From NCBI GenBank assembly GCA_947165435.1, contig CAMVAI010000024.1, positions 1 through 40,114 on the forward strand: a DNA stretch of 40,114 bases, read 5' to 3'. Each line of letters begins with the position of its first letter. The stretch's first letter is position 1. This stretch comes from an uncultured Prevotella sp. Its GTDB lineage: Bacteria; Bacteroidota; Bacteroidia; Bacteroidales; Bacteroidaceae. The position numbers were made by a program, and so were the translations under genes. Of the stretch, positions 14,280 to 20,963 are shown in pieces. A model generated the notes under the pieces. It was given only the letters and a program-made list of their open reading frames with translations. It did no database searches and was not told the origin of the DNA.

Positions 14280-15239
14280 CTACAGTTTCACACTGCTGAT
14301 ATCCACCAGGCCGTTGACAATGGCATAGATGGTGAGTCCGGCAGCCGAGTGAATCTGCAATTTACGGGCAATGTTACGCCGATGGGTGATGACGGTATTG
14401 ATAGAGATAAACAGATGGTCGGCAATCTCCTTGTTCTGCATACCCTGCACCACGCAGACCACCACGTCTTTCTCTCTGTCGCTGAGCTGCTCGGCGTTTT
14501 CCTGCACGCCACGGAACACCATGCTGCTGATGTTTTTCGTCACATCCTGCTGCTTGGTCATCCGCTCCAGCCGCCGGATGGCTGGCGTGAAAATGTGGTC
14601 TTCCACCTCGGCATGCTGTTGCAGCCATTCCTCATTATTATATATATCATAGAGCGTAGCCGTCAGCTGGTTGTTGCGGTGCGGGTCTGAAGGCAGGTAC
14701 TTGATAATCATCAGCTTCAGCTCGCGCAGCTTCTTGTCGGTAGCCTCGTGGTGCTTCGAGAACATCTCGATGTTATAGTCTGCCGTCGCCGTACCGTCAA
14801 TCAGCGACTGGACGTATGGGAACAGCGTCTTCTCCTCGTACTTCATGTGGCGGCGAATCTCCTGTGCATACTCGTCGTACAGCTTCAGCATCAGGTGGCC
14901 TATACGGTCGCTGGCATCAATGCTCTCCTCCAGCTCACGGCGAATAAACGGCAACTGGAAGTCGAGGTAGTAAGCATGGCTCGCCTTCAGGTAGTGCAAC
15001 AGGGTGGGAACGCTGATTTGCTCGTCGTCCTCAAAGTTCGTGAAGTCGTTGATGGTGAAATTCACCACCGCCAGAAACGTGTAGCAGTCCACACCGTTCA
15101 GCTCACATGTCTCGGCCACCGTCTTGTCGCCAAAGCCAAGACTGATGCCGAAGCTGCCCAAGGCCTGCAGCACCGTATAATTATCCTTGATGAGCGTAAT
15201 CATCTTATCTTGCGGCTCATACATCTTCAGATTCTTCAT
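14280..15239 (-). CDS. Hemerythrin-like domain fused to LuxR-type DNA-binding domain
   Basis: This 319-residue protein starts with a RIC/ScdA-like N-terminal segment (D-K-T-V-A-E-T-C near residue 40, lacking the family's C-C pair), followed by a hemerythrin (HHE) four-helix region. Candidate iron ligands are S-H-A-Y-Y near 89, R-R-H-M-K-Y-E-E near 134, F-S-K-H-H-E near 162 and Q-H-A-E-V-E-D-H-I near 210. The last ~65 residues are a LuxR HTH (L-S-D-R-E-K-D-V-V...N-T-V-I-T-H-R-R-N-I). Related diiron proteins sense or repair damage from oxygen or nitric oxide, so a redox-responsive regulator is likely. It converges with the His-rich LuxR gene, with 17 bases between the stops, and has its own -7 box at 15272-15279. 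Confidence 0.88.
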   Translation of the reverse strand: MKNLKMYEPQDKMITLIKDNYTVLQALGSFGISLGFGDKTVAETCELNGVDCYTFLAVVNFTINDFTNFEDDEQISVPTLLHYLKASHAYYLDFQLPFIRRELEESIDASDRIGHLMLKLYDEYAQEIRRHMKYEEKTLFPYVQSLIDGTATADYNIEMFSKHHEATDKKLRELKLMIIKYLPSDPHRNNQLTATLYDIYNNEEWLQQHAEVEDHIFTPAIRRLERMTKQQDVTKNISSMVFRGVQENAEQLSDREKDVVVCVVQGMQNKEIADHLFISINTVITHRRNIARKLQIHSAAGLTIYAIVNGLVDISSVKL

Positions 15240-15271
15240 AACCTACACCTCATATTATGTCATACTGCGTG

Positions 15272-15279
15272 CAAAAGTA
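15272..15279 (-). promoter_or_regulatory. -7 box of the hemerythrin-LuxR gene
   Basis: TACTTTTG on the minus strand followed by CACG, 33 bases before the ATG at 15239. A TTG about 21 bases further upstream fits a -33 element. Confidence 0.6.
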
Positions 15280-15379
15280 ATCATTTTTTTGCAAACAAAA
15301 CAAGTTTTTACAGGTAAACATTCATTACAAAAGAGAAAAGCTGATTTTCCTTTTGCTTTTCTCCCGTTTTTATGTAACT

Positions 15380-15600
15380 TTGGCAAAAATTAAAGTTCAA
15401 AATACAGAGATTACAATTGTTTCTCATAATGACGATGACTACATTTCACTGACAGATATGGCTCGTAGTCAGTTGCAGGAACACATCATTTTCCGATGGC
15501 TCAGTCTGAAAAGTACGATTGAGTATCTTGGAGAATGGGAAATGCTCTACAATCCAAATTTTAATTGTACCGAATTCGGTACATTTAGAAATATGGCGGG
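15380..15600 (+). pseudogene. KilA-N domain gene, 5' fragment
   Basis: From a TTG at 15380 the frame reads A-K-I-K-V-Q-N-T-E-I-T-I-V-S, then D-D-Y-I-S-L-T-D-M-A-R, I-I-F-R-W-L-S-L-K-S-T-I-E-Y-L and W-E-M-L-Y-N-P-N-F-N, the standard opening of Bacteroidota KilA-N domain proteins (phage- and mobile-element-associated DNA binding). The family start is normally ATG-GCA-AAA, so the TTG may be a decayed start. An ATG at 15353 is in frame, but the -7-like box TAACTTTG (15375-15382) overlaps the TTG. Similarity ends at N-M-A-G (about 15597); the rest of the domain is absent and unrelated sequence plus intron remnants follow. Broken gene. Confidence 0.7.
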
Positions 15601-15630
15601 CCCCTATGTTCCCCCTATGATGGCGGCTGA

Positions 15631-15671
15631 TTTTGCCTATAGGCGCAAGATGTTTTGCCTATAGGCGCAAG
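15631..15671 (+). repeat. 19-base direct repeat at a rearrangement junction
   Basis: TTTTGCCTATAGGCGCAAG occurs at 15631-15649 and 15653-15671, separated by ATG. Each contains the small palindrome GCCTATAGGC. The pair lies between the KilA-N fragment and the maturase fragment, and may mark the deletion or insertion point. Confidence 0.85.
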
Positions 15672-15841
15672 CTCGTCGGAGCCAGCCTCCGTCCTATCAA
15701 TGGGGTAATACGAGCAAGGGTTATTGGCGTATAGCTGGCAGCTGGATACTTACACGAGCAATTAGTGAGGAGTCACTCCATAGGGCAGGCTATAGCTGGA
15801 TAGGTTGTTACTACAGCGCGTCTGCGCTGCCGAAAGGCTGA
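15665..15841 (+). pseudogene. C-terminal fragment of a group II intron reverse transcriptase/maturase
   Basis: The frame ending at 15841 has no start codon but reads Y-Q-W-G-N-T-S-K-G-Y-W-R-I-A, then S-W-I-L-T-R-A-I-S and L-H-R-A-G-Y-S-W-I-G-C-Y-Y. This matches the end of group II intron-encoded proteins (typically W-A-N-T-R-K-G-Y-W-R-I-A-N-S-P-I-L), just after the maturase domain. Only about 55 residues of a protein usually near 400-600 residues remain. It is followed directly by the intron's 3' RNA domains, in the correct order and orientation, so the two form one remnant. It has no upstream reverse transcriptase part and is certainly non-functional alone. Confidence 0.82.
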
Positions 15842-15943
15842 GGAACCGCCGTATGCGGAACCGCTTGTACGGTGGTGGGAGAGGACAAGTGAACACGAAA
15901 AGAGGTGAACACCTCTGAAGAGTGTTCACCTCCTACTCGATTG
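15842..15943 (+). mobile_element. Group II intron 3' end (domain V and VI remnant)
   Basis: GAACCGCCGTATGCGG followed by AACCGCTTGTACGGTGGT (15843-15876) folds as a 9-pair lower stem, a small bulge and a short capped upper stem, the typical shape of domain V of bacterial group II introns. GTGAACAC at 15890-15897 and GTGTTCAC at 15922-15929 form the outer stem of a domain VI-like hairpin, with an inner AGAGGTG/CACCTCT hairpin. The segment ends CCTACTCGAT, a common intron 3' end. The 5' domains and most of the encoded protein are missing, so this is a dead copy. Eleven bases further lies the stop of the phosphatase fragment on the other strand. Confidence 0.78.
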
Positions 15944-15953
15944 ATTTAGCCCG

Positions 15954-16253
15954 TCACTTGGCGGCAGTGAGGTATTTGTCTCTGAGTTGCATCTGCTCTT
16001 CCTTGGAGAATCCGAGTTGGTTTTCCAGGTATTGGTCCATCGAGCCGTAGGTCTGGTCTATCAGGTCGAGCGCAGCCTCGAAGTTCGGAGTGCTCACGCC
16101 CACCATAGCCTGTATGAAGTCTACGGCAGCCGCGCCGCCATCCTTGTCGCGCACCTGTGCAGAGAGATACTCCACCTGGTCGGCATAACTCTCGTTAGAC
16201 TTGTCGAAGTCGTTGACGATGACCTGCCTGCTGGCCCCGAGGGCAGCCAGGAG
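15954..16253 (-). pseudogene. C-terminal fragment of a protein tyrosine/serine phosphatase
   Basis: The minus-strand frame is open from an in-frame TAG at 16254-16256 and gives 99 residues without a credible ATG: L-L-A-A-L-G-A-S-R-Q-V-I-V-N-D-F, then N-F-E-A-A-L-D-L-I-D-Q-T-Y-G-S-M-D-Q-Y-L and L-G-F-S-K-E-E-Q-M-Q-L-R-D-K-Y-L. This matches the C-terminal end of bacterial Y_phosphatase3-type enzymes (LGV...DY, then a F-E-A-A-L-D-x-I-D-x-x-Y-G-S repeat). The catalytic H-C-x-x-G-x-x-R part is missing and the sequence beyond 16254 is unrelated. A start at GTG 16175 could yield a 73-residue peptide, but there is no reason to think it is expressed. Confidence 0.72.
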
Positions 16254-16305
16254 CTATTTTTCATCCCCCGCACCTCCGTGCCCCCCTGTTTTTATCTCTC
16301 ATCTC

Positions 16306-18903
16306 TTACTTTAGCCGGAAGGTGGCGAAGAGGGGGAAGTGGTCGCCTAGGGGCTCCTCGTGGTCCTTGGCATAGCCTGAAGGCTTGAAGTAGTCGCGGC
16401 TGTTCTGAGCGTTGTCGTAGGTGCAACTGAGCAGTTCCACGCTGTGGCCTCCAGTGGGGTTGATGTAGAGGATCTTGTCGGGCATCTCACCTCGGATGGT
16501 CCATCCCAGGTAGTCGCCGTCATCCTTGATCTTCTTGTCATCTTCCAACTTCGGATATACGCCGCCCCGGCACTTCTCTATCCATGCGTCGCCGCAGGTG
16601 GCGCGGCCTGAGGCATTGATGGCGTCGATGAAGTTGGCCTTCATGTCGTCGCGGCAGTAGTAGGTGTTGAAGTCGCCGATGACGAGTACGGGCCTCGTGT
16701 CGAGCTTCGAGAAGATGTGCTCCCTGAGTTGTATCCACTGCTTCAGGCGGCATGCGCGGTCTTCGTCGTCGGTGCCGCCCACCTCGTCCCAGCGTTCGCT
16801 GGCCTCCATGTGCATGTTATAGACCACGAGTTGGTAGCCGTCGGTGGTCGTGATCTCATAGCGGCGGAAGCCCTTGGTGGCGGCCTCGTCGAGACAGTGG
16901 TCGGCGTAGCCGTAGCGGTCGTTCCAGCGCACGCTGTCAGTGCGCACCACGCTGTGGTGGCTGCGCCACCAGGCCTTGCATCCGTCGGTATGGAAGACGG
17001 CTACGTGTACATGGTCGTTGAACAGGTTGTCGATGGTCATGCCTCCTGCCCAGTTGTCGTGGTCGTAGTTGGCTATGAGGTGGCGTCCCAGTTCGGGGTC
17101 GAAGTTGAAGTTCTCCTGCACACCGATAAAGTCGAAGGCCTTGTCGGCCAGGTAGCGGCTGATGACAGGTGTGAACTCCGTGCCGGGGCCGTCGTCGTTG
17201 ATGTGAGGCATGGCGGGCAGACCGTCTACGTTGAGCGTGCAGACGCTGAACAGCGAGCCATCGACGGTGCCCGGCGTGCGGAAGTTCTGGTTGATGAGTG
17301 CCTCCACGAGCTGCAGGCCGTAAGTGTCATAGACAGTGCTGCTGTTGTAGCCCGGTGTCTTGTCCATGCCGGCATAGTCCATGTAGATGATGCCGGTAGA
17401 GGCGTTGTGCAGTGGATTCTGCAGATAGTCGATGACGAGCCGGTTGGTGCGTGCGGCATTCTCACGGTAGTGGTCGGAGCATGCCAGTCCTACGTAGCCT
17501 GCAGAGTAGTTGAACACCCAGGCAGGGGTAACAGATGTCATGTCGCGTGCGGCTGTAGCATCGAGCATGTAGCGGATGGCCTCATCCTTGCCGGTCAGGT
17601 CGGAGCCGACGGAGTAGTAGTTCTGCGTCCAGAGAGGAGCCTCGCTACCGTTGGCAGCCTTGATCTTGCCCTTGGTCTGGTTCTCCAGCTTCTTGTCGTT
17701 GCTCCAGTCCTGGCAGATTCCGCCTACGATGTTGCCATCGTATTCATAGCGCGAGAGCAGCAGCACCCGTCCACGCATCTCGCCAACGGTGATGGCGGGC
17801 TTGAAGTCGGCAAAGAGTCCGCTCAGGTCGCTGCCATTGATCAGCTCTGCGAAGTCTTTCCTCCAGTTGCTGTAGCCCACGGGGTCATTGCTGTTGGTGA
17901 GATTGCAGGTCACGATGCAGAACTCGGTGGGGTTCTCCGCGAGGAATGTCTTAAGTTTCAGGAAGAAGTCCTTGACCAGCAGGCTGGTCTGCACGATGCC
18001 ATGAGAGCAGCGCAGCTCGTAGCTCGCCGTGGCAGGGTTGAGGACGCGCTCCGGTCGCAGGTCGAACACACGCACACCCACCTTCAGCTGTTCGTCGATG
18101 GTCAGGTCCTGGGCCTTGGCGGTGCTCTCGGATATCAGCTGTGCCAGGTGCCAGCCCTCAGCAGTGCAGGCATTGTGGGTGCCGGGCAGCGAGAGGTCGG
18201 CCACCATGCGGCTGTCGGCCAGGGGGGCCATCCAGCGGCTGTGATCCACATTGGGCTTGTAGGCATCGACGTAGCTGATGTCTATCAGGTCATCTGAGCC
18301 GCTGGTATCAGGCTCCGGTCCCTTCCATATTAACAAAGTCTCTGTCATCTTTTCTGTAGGCGGCTCCATCGTTATCGGATGCCCATTGATACCCTCGCCC
18401 GACAACTTGCCATTGTCATAGCGCATCTTGAGGGTGCTGCCTTGGGGGAATTCGTCCCACCACCGTGTCCCGCTTATCATGACCTCCACATCGCCTGTGC
18501 CAAGCGTCTTGCCCTCCACCTTCGGAGTTTCCTGGGTTGAAGTGTAGGTGGTTCTCACGAACTGGCGCCCTATAGGTACCGACTTGTCTTCACCAAAGTA
18601 AAAGCGGTATACGCTACCTGCTTTATCCGAGAAAGAGTAGTAGTCTGCCACATGCGAGTACTGGAAGGTTACTTTTCCTGCGGTAAAGACGCCATCTGCC
18701 GTTACCGTTCCCGTTTCGTCATACTCGGCAAACCAATTGGTGTCAGTCAGTTGCTCGGCCAGCGTCTGGGGTTCTGCTGGTACAGGATTGTCCTCAATGC
18801 TGCTGCACGAGGCTAGCGACAGTCCCATGACCATCGCCACGAGGCAGGCGAGGATACTGCTGATCCCCCTGCCGTTGATTGATTTGTAATTCACCATATT
18901 CAT
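16306..18903 (-). CDS. Lipoprotein with PI-PLC and endonuclease/exonuclease/phosphatase (EEP) domains
   Basis: The 865-residue chain begins with a lipoprotein signal (L-S-L-A-S-C, Cys33). Residues about 45-195 form a beta-rich module that seems shared with the two upstream lipoproteins. A PI-PLC X-like domain follows at about 225-520, with catalytic histidines H243 (L-P-G-T-H-N) and H301 (C-S-H-G) and D-L-R near 281. From about 550 an EEP domain follows: T-L-N-V-D-G-L-P, E597 in G-V-Q-E-N, H698 in Y-N-M-H-M-E, D744-N746 in G-D-F-N-T and a final G-D-H-F-P-L-F. Both families cleave phosphodiesters: PI-PLC head groups, EEP sphingomyelin, nucleic acids or inositol phosphates. Two such activities on one surface lipoprotein suggest phospholipid or sphingolipid breakdown. 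A start at Met3 is equally possible. Confidence 0.85.
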   Translation of the reverse strand: MNMVNYKSINGRGISSILACLVAMVMGLSLASCSSIEDNPVPAEPQTLAEQLTDTNWFAEYDETGTVTADGVFTAGKVTFQYSHVADYYSFSDKAGSVYRFYFGEDKSVPIGRQFVRTTYTSTQETPKVEGKTLGTGDVEVMISGTRWWDEFPQGSTLKMRYDNGKLSGEGINGHPITMEPPTEKMTETLLIWKGPEPDTSGSDDLIDISYVDAYKPNVDHSRWMAPLADSRMVADLSLPGTHNACTAEGWHLAQLISESTAKAQDLTIDEQLKVGVRVFDLRPERVLNPATASYELRCSHGIVQTSLLVKDFFLKLKTFLAENPTEFCIVTCNLTNSNDPVGYSNWRKDFAELINGSDLSGLFADFKPAITVGEMRGRVLLLSRYEYDGNIVGGICQDWSNDKKLENQTKGKIKAANGSEAPLWTQNYYSVGSDLTGKDEAIRYMLDATAARDMTSVTPAWVFNYSAGYVGLACSDHYRENAARTNRLVIDYLQNPLHNASTGIIYMDYAGMDKTPGYNSSTVYDTYGLQLVEALINQNFRTPGTVDGSLFSVCTLNVDGLPAMPHINDDGPGTEFTPVISRYLADKAFDFIGVQENFNFDPELGRHLIANYDHDNWAGGMTIDNLFNDHVHVAVFHTDGCKAWWRSHHSVVRTDSVRWNDRYGYADHCLDEAATKGFRRYEITTTDGYQLVVYNMHMEASERWDEVGGTDDEDRACRLKQWIQLREHIFSKLDTRPVLVIGDFNTYYCRDDMKANFIDAINASGRATCGDAWIEKCRGGVYPKLEDDKKIKDDGDYLGWTIRGEMPDKILYINPTGGHSVELLSCTYDNAQNSRDYFKPSGYAKDHEEPLGDHFPLFATFRLK

Positions 18904-18934
18904 TTTACAATTTCACAATTTTACGATTTCACAA
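18903..18934 (-). repeat. 16-base tandem duplication at the start of the PI-PLC/EEP gene
   Basis: TTTTACAATTTCACAA (18903-18918) is repeated as TTTTACGATTTCACAA (18919-18934) directly upstream of the ATG, so the leader has a repeated AT-rich unit. The 99-base gap to the hydrolase gene also holds TTCACTTTTCACTATTCAC, another short repeat. No clear -7 box was found, so the gene may be read from the operon promoter. Confidence 0.75.
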
Positions 18935-19001
18935 TTTGCCGTGCCCTTGAAGTGCGGTAGCAAATTATTCACTTTTCACTATTCACTTTTCCCTTAAAAA
19001 A

Positions 19002-20885
19002 TCACCACGTCCCGAACGCCACCGACAGCATCCAGAGGACGCAGGTCTTGATGTGATCGGAGTAGAGCCTTGTCGGCTCCTTCAGCGTGGCCTTGTCGGG
19101 GAAGGCAGCCATCACGGCCTCCGAGTTGGCGTAACTGACGTAGGTGTCGGCCTTGCCGTGGTAGAGGTGGATGGGGCGCGTGGGCGTCCAGCCCTTGGTC
19201 AGGTCGTTCTTCTCGAAGCAGCGGAAGAGGGCCTTGCACTTCTCCGACTCCATGTCGCACACCTCCGGGTTCAGGATGTCGGTCATGTATATCTGCTCGC
19301 CCGGCTTGATGCCCGTCTCGCCCGTGTGTGGGAACATCTTGAAGATCTCGCCGTTGATGTAGCCCGACTGGAACTCCTTGCTGCTGATCATCAGGTCGAT
19401 GTCCTGCTTGTGCTGCAGGTAGGTCTCGCTGTAGAAGTCCTCCTCCTTCCACTTACCCAGGATGTCGGGATATGCGGCGAACATGGCCTTCAGCGTCAGT
19501 GGCAGCACGATGGGATAGTCGAGCACCTTCTGCTCGAAGTATTTCTCGAAGGTGATTTTGGGGCTGTAGGGTCCAGAGGCACAGTAGCTGTACTGGAAGC
19601 GCCAGCGGCTGGCAAAGTCCTCGTGGGTGTCGAGCCACTTGTGGATGGCCAGGGCGTTGCCGCCGCCCTGCGAAGCGCCTATCACGTAGAACTTCCAGTC
19701 GGGGTGGAGCGGATAGCCGCACTTGTCGGCGAACACCTTGTAGCCGGCCTTCAGCGCGTCGATGCAGTTCCGGGCGCAGAGGTCGTGGTTGATGTAGGGG
19801 TGTACGCGGTCCTTGGTCACGCCGTAGCCGATGTAGTCGGGCAGTATGAGCACGCGGTCGCCCTGCAGCATCAGCGTCTCGGCCGATCCGCCTAAGGTGG
19901 GAGCCTCCAGGTCGTCGGCGATGGTGGAGTGGGCGCAGAGCACGAGGTCGCACGGGCGGAACTCGAAGTAGTGCTTGCCGGCTCCCATGTTCACGCCCCA
20001 GCAGACGCGCGAGGAGAGGGTGACGGGGTTGCCCTGCTCATCGACGCTCTCATAGGTATAGTCGATATAGCGGAAACCCGAGGGTATCCATGCCACCTTG
20101 GGGTCGGCCACGGAGCGGGTCGCAGAGGCGGCGCGGGCCGTGGCGGTCTTGAGGCGGACCGGCTTTTCTGCCTCGTCCCTCATCTTCTGGAGTTCTGCCT
20201 CGATGTCGTGGTCCTTCATCACGGCACCATAGACGTTCGACAGGATATCGAACTTCCACATGGCGGTGTCCTTGATAATCTCGTACTTCACGTCGGCCAC
20301 GTCCTCAGCCAGGTCTCTGGTGCTCTCGTCGCTGCCGGTGTGCCTTACTTCCTCGGCATAGAGGGAGATAATCTTCTCCATCTGCTCTGTGGCAGGCGTC
20401 AGTTGATAGTCGTTCCCGTTGTCCGTACCAGTGATGCTGCCGTCGTTGTAACGAAGTTGCCATTCAGTGGGAACGTCGTAGTAGTACTCCTGATGCTTGA
20501 TCTTGACGGCGATGGTGCCGTCGGCAGCAGAGGTGTAGTTGATTTCACCGTATGCATTATTACCTGACTCGTTGTCTATCTCACCATAGGACCATACGGG
20601 TGCGCCTTCATCGTCGAGATAGATTTTCTGCCACATTCCCGTACCGTCGTTGGACAGGCGATAGGCGATGATTGCGGCAGCGTATTCCAGACTGCCGTCG
20701 TTCAGGGTGCCTTCTCCGATAGAGAATCCCCACCACAGGCCCTCGATGGTCTCGGCCAGCGGGCCGGGGCCGTCGGGAGTCGCGGGGGTCACCGCATTGT
20801 CGTCATTGCTGCTGCACGATGTCAGCACGCTTGCGCCGCAGATGGTCAGGATGGCGGCGAGCATCCATAGATTAAACTTCTTCAT
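19002..20885 (-). CDS. Lipoprotein alpha/beta hydrolase, secreted-lipase like
   Basis: This 627-residue chain has a lipoprotein signal very similar to its upstream neighbour (M-K-K-F-N-L-W-M-L-A-A-I-L-T-I-C to L-T-S-C, Cys24). The shared beta-rich module spans about 43-175 and ends E-Q-M-E-K-I-I. A hydrolase domain runs from about 265 to the end. The nucleophile elbow V-I-G-A-S-Q-G-G gives Ser405; the probable acid is D580 in H-G-K-A-D-T-Y-V-S and the probable His is H611 in Y-S-D-H-I-K. D-Y-I-G-Y-G-V near 350 is typical of secretory lipase-type enzymes. It would cleave esters or lipids at the cell surface; the substrate is unknown. The ATG is 15 bases after the extended frame of the gene before it, so the two are co-transcribed. 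Confidence 0.87.
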   Translation of the reverse strand: MKKFNLWMLAAILTICGASVLTSCSSNDDNAVTPATPDGPGPLAETIEGLWWGFSIGEGTLNDGSLEYAAAIIAYRLSNDGTGMWQKIYLDDEGAPVWSYGEIDNESGNNAYGEINYTSAADGTIAVKIKHQEYYYDVPTEWQLRYNDGSITGTDNGNDYQLTPATEQMEKIISLYAEEVRHTGSDESTRDLAEDVADVKYEIIKDTAMWKFDILSNVYGAVMKDHDIEAELQKMRDEAEKPVRLKTATARAASATRSVADPKVAWIPSGFRYIDYTYESVDEQGNPVTLSSRVCWGVNMGAGKHYFEFRPCDLVLCAHSTIADDLEAPTLGGSAETLMLQGDRVLILPDYIGYGVTKDRVHPYINHDLCARNCIDALKAGYKVFADKCGYPLHPDWKFYVIGASQGGGNALAIHKWLDTHEDFASRWRFQYSYCASGPYSPKITFEKYFEQKVLDYPIVLPLTLKAMFAAYPDILGKWKEEDFYSETYLQHKQDIDLMISSKEFQSGYINGEIFKMFPHTGETGIKPGEQIYMTDILNPEVCDMESEKCKALFRCFEKNDLTKGWTPTRPIHLYHGKADTYVSYANSEAVMAAFPDKATLKEPTRLYSDHIKTCVLWMLSVAFGTW

Positions 20886-20900
20886 TGTCTCTTTCTTTAT

Positions 20901-20963
20901 TTAATCGTCGGGGAAGTTGCTGGGGTCGGAGTTGATTTCGATGACGGTCGCGACGCCGACAGT
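20901..20963 (-). other. In-frame 20-codon tail after the stop of the 1030-residue lipoprotein gene
   Basis: After the TAA at 20964-20966 the same frame stays open and reads T-V-G-V-A-T-V-I-E-I-N-S-D-P-S-N-F-P-D-D before a second TAA at 20901-20903. The composition is that of a normal Bacteroidota surface-protein end. It could mark a recent nonsense change, a remnant, or chance. Confidence 0.5.

Noticed and set aside
16717..18297. 526-codon plus-strand frame opposite the PI-PLC/EEP gene
   Set aside because: Antisense shadow: valine/alanine/glutamine-rich with no domain, while the minus strand has a signal peptide and two complete active sites.
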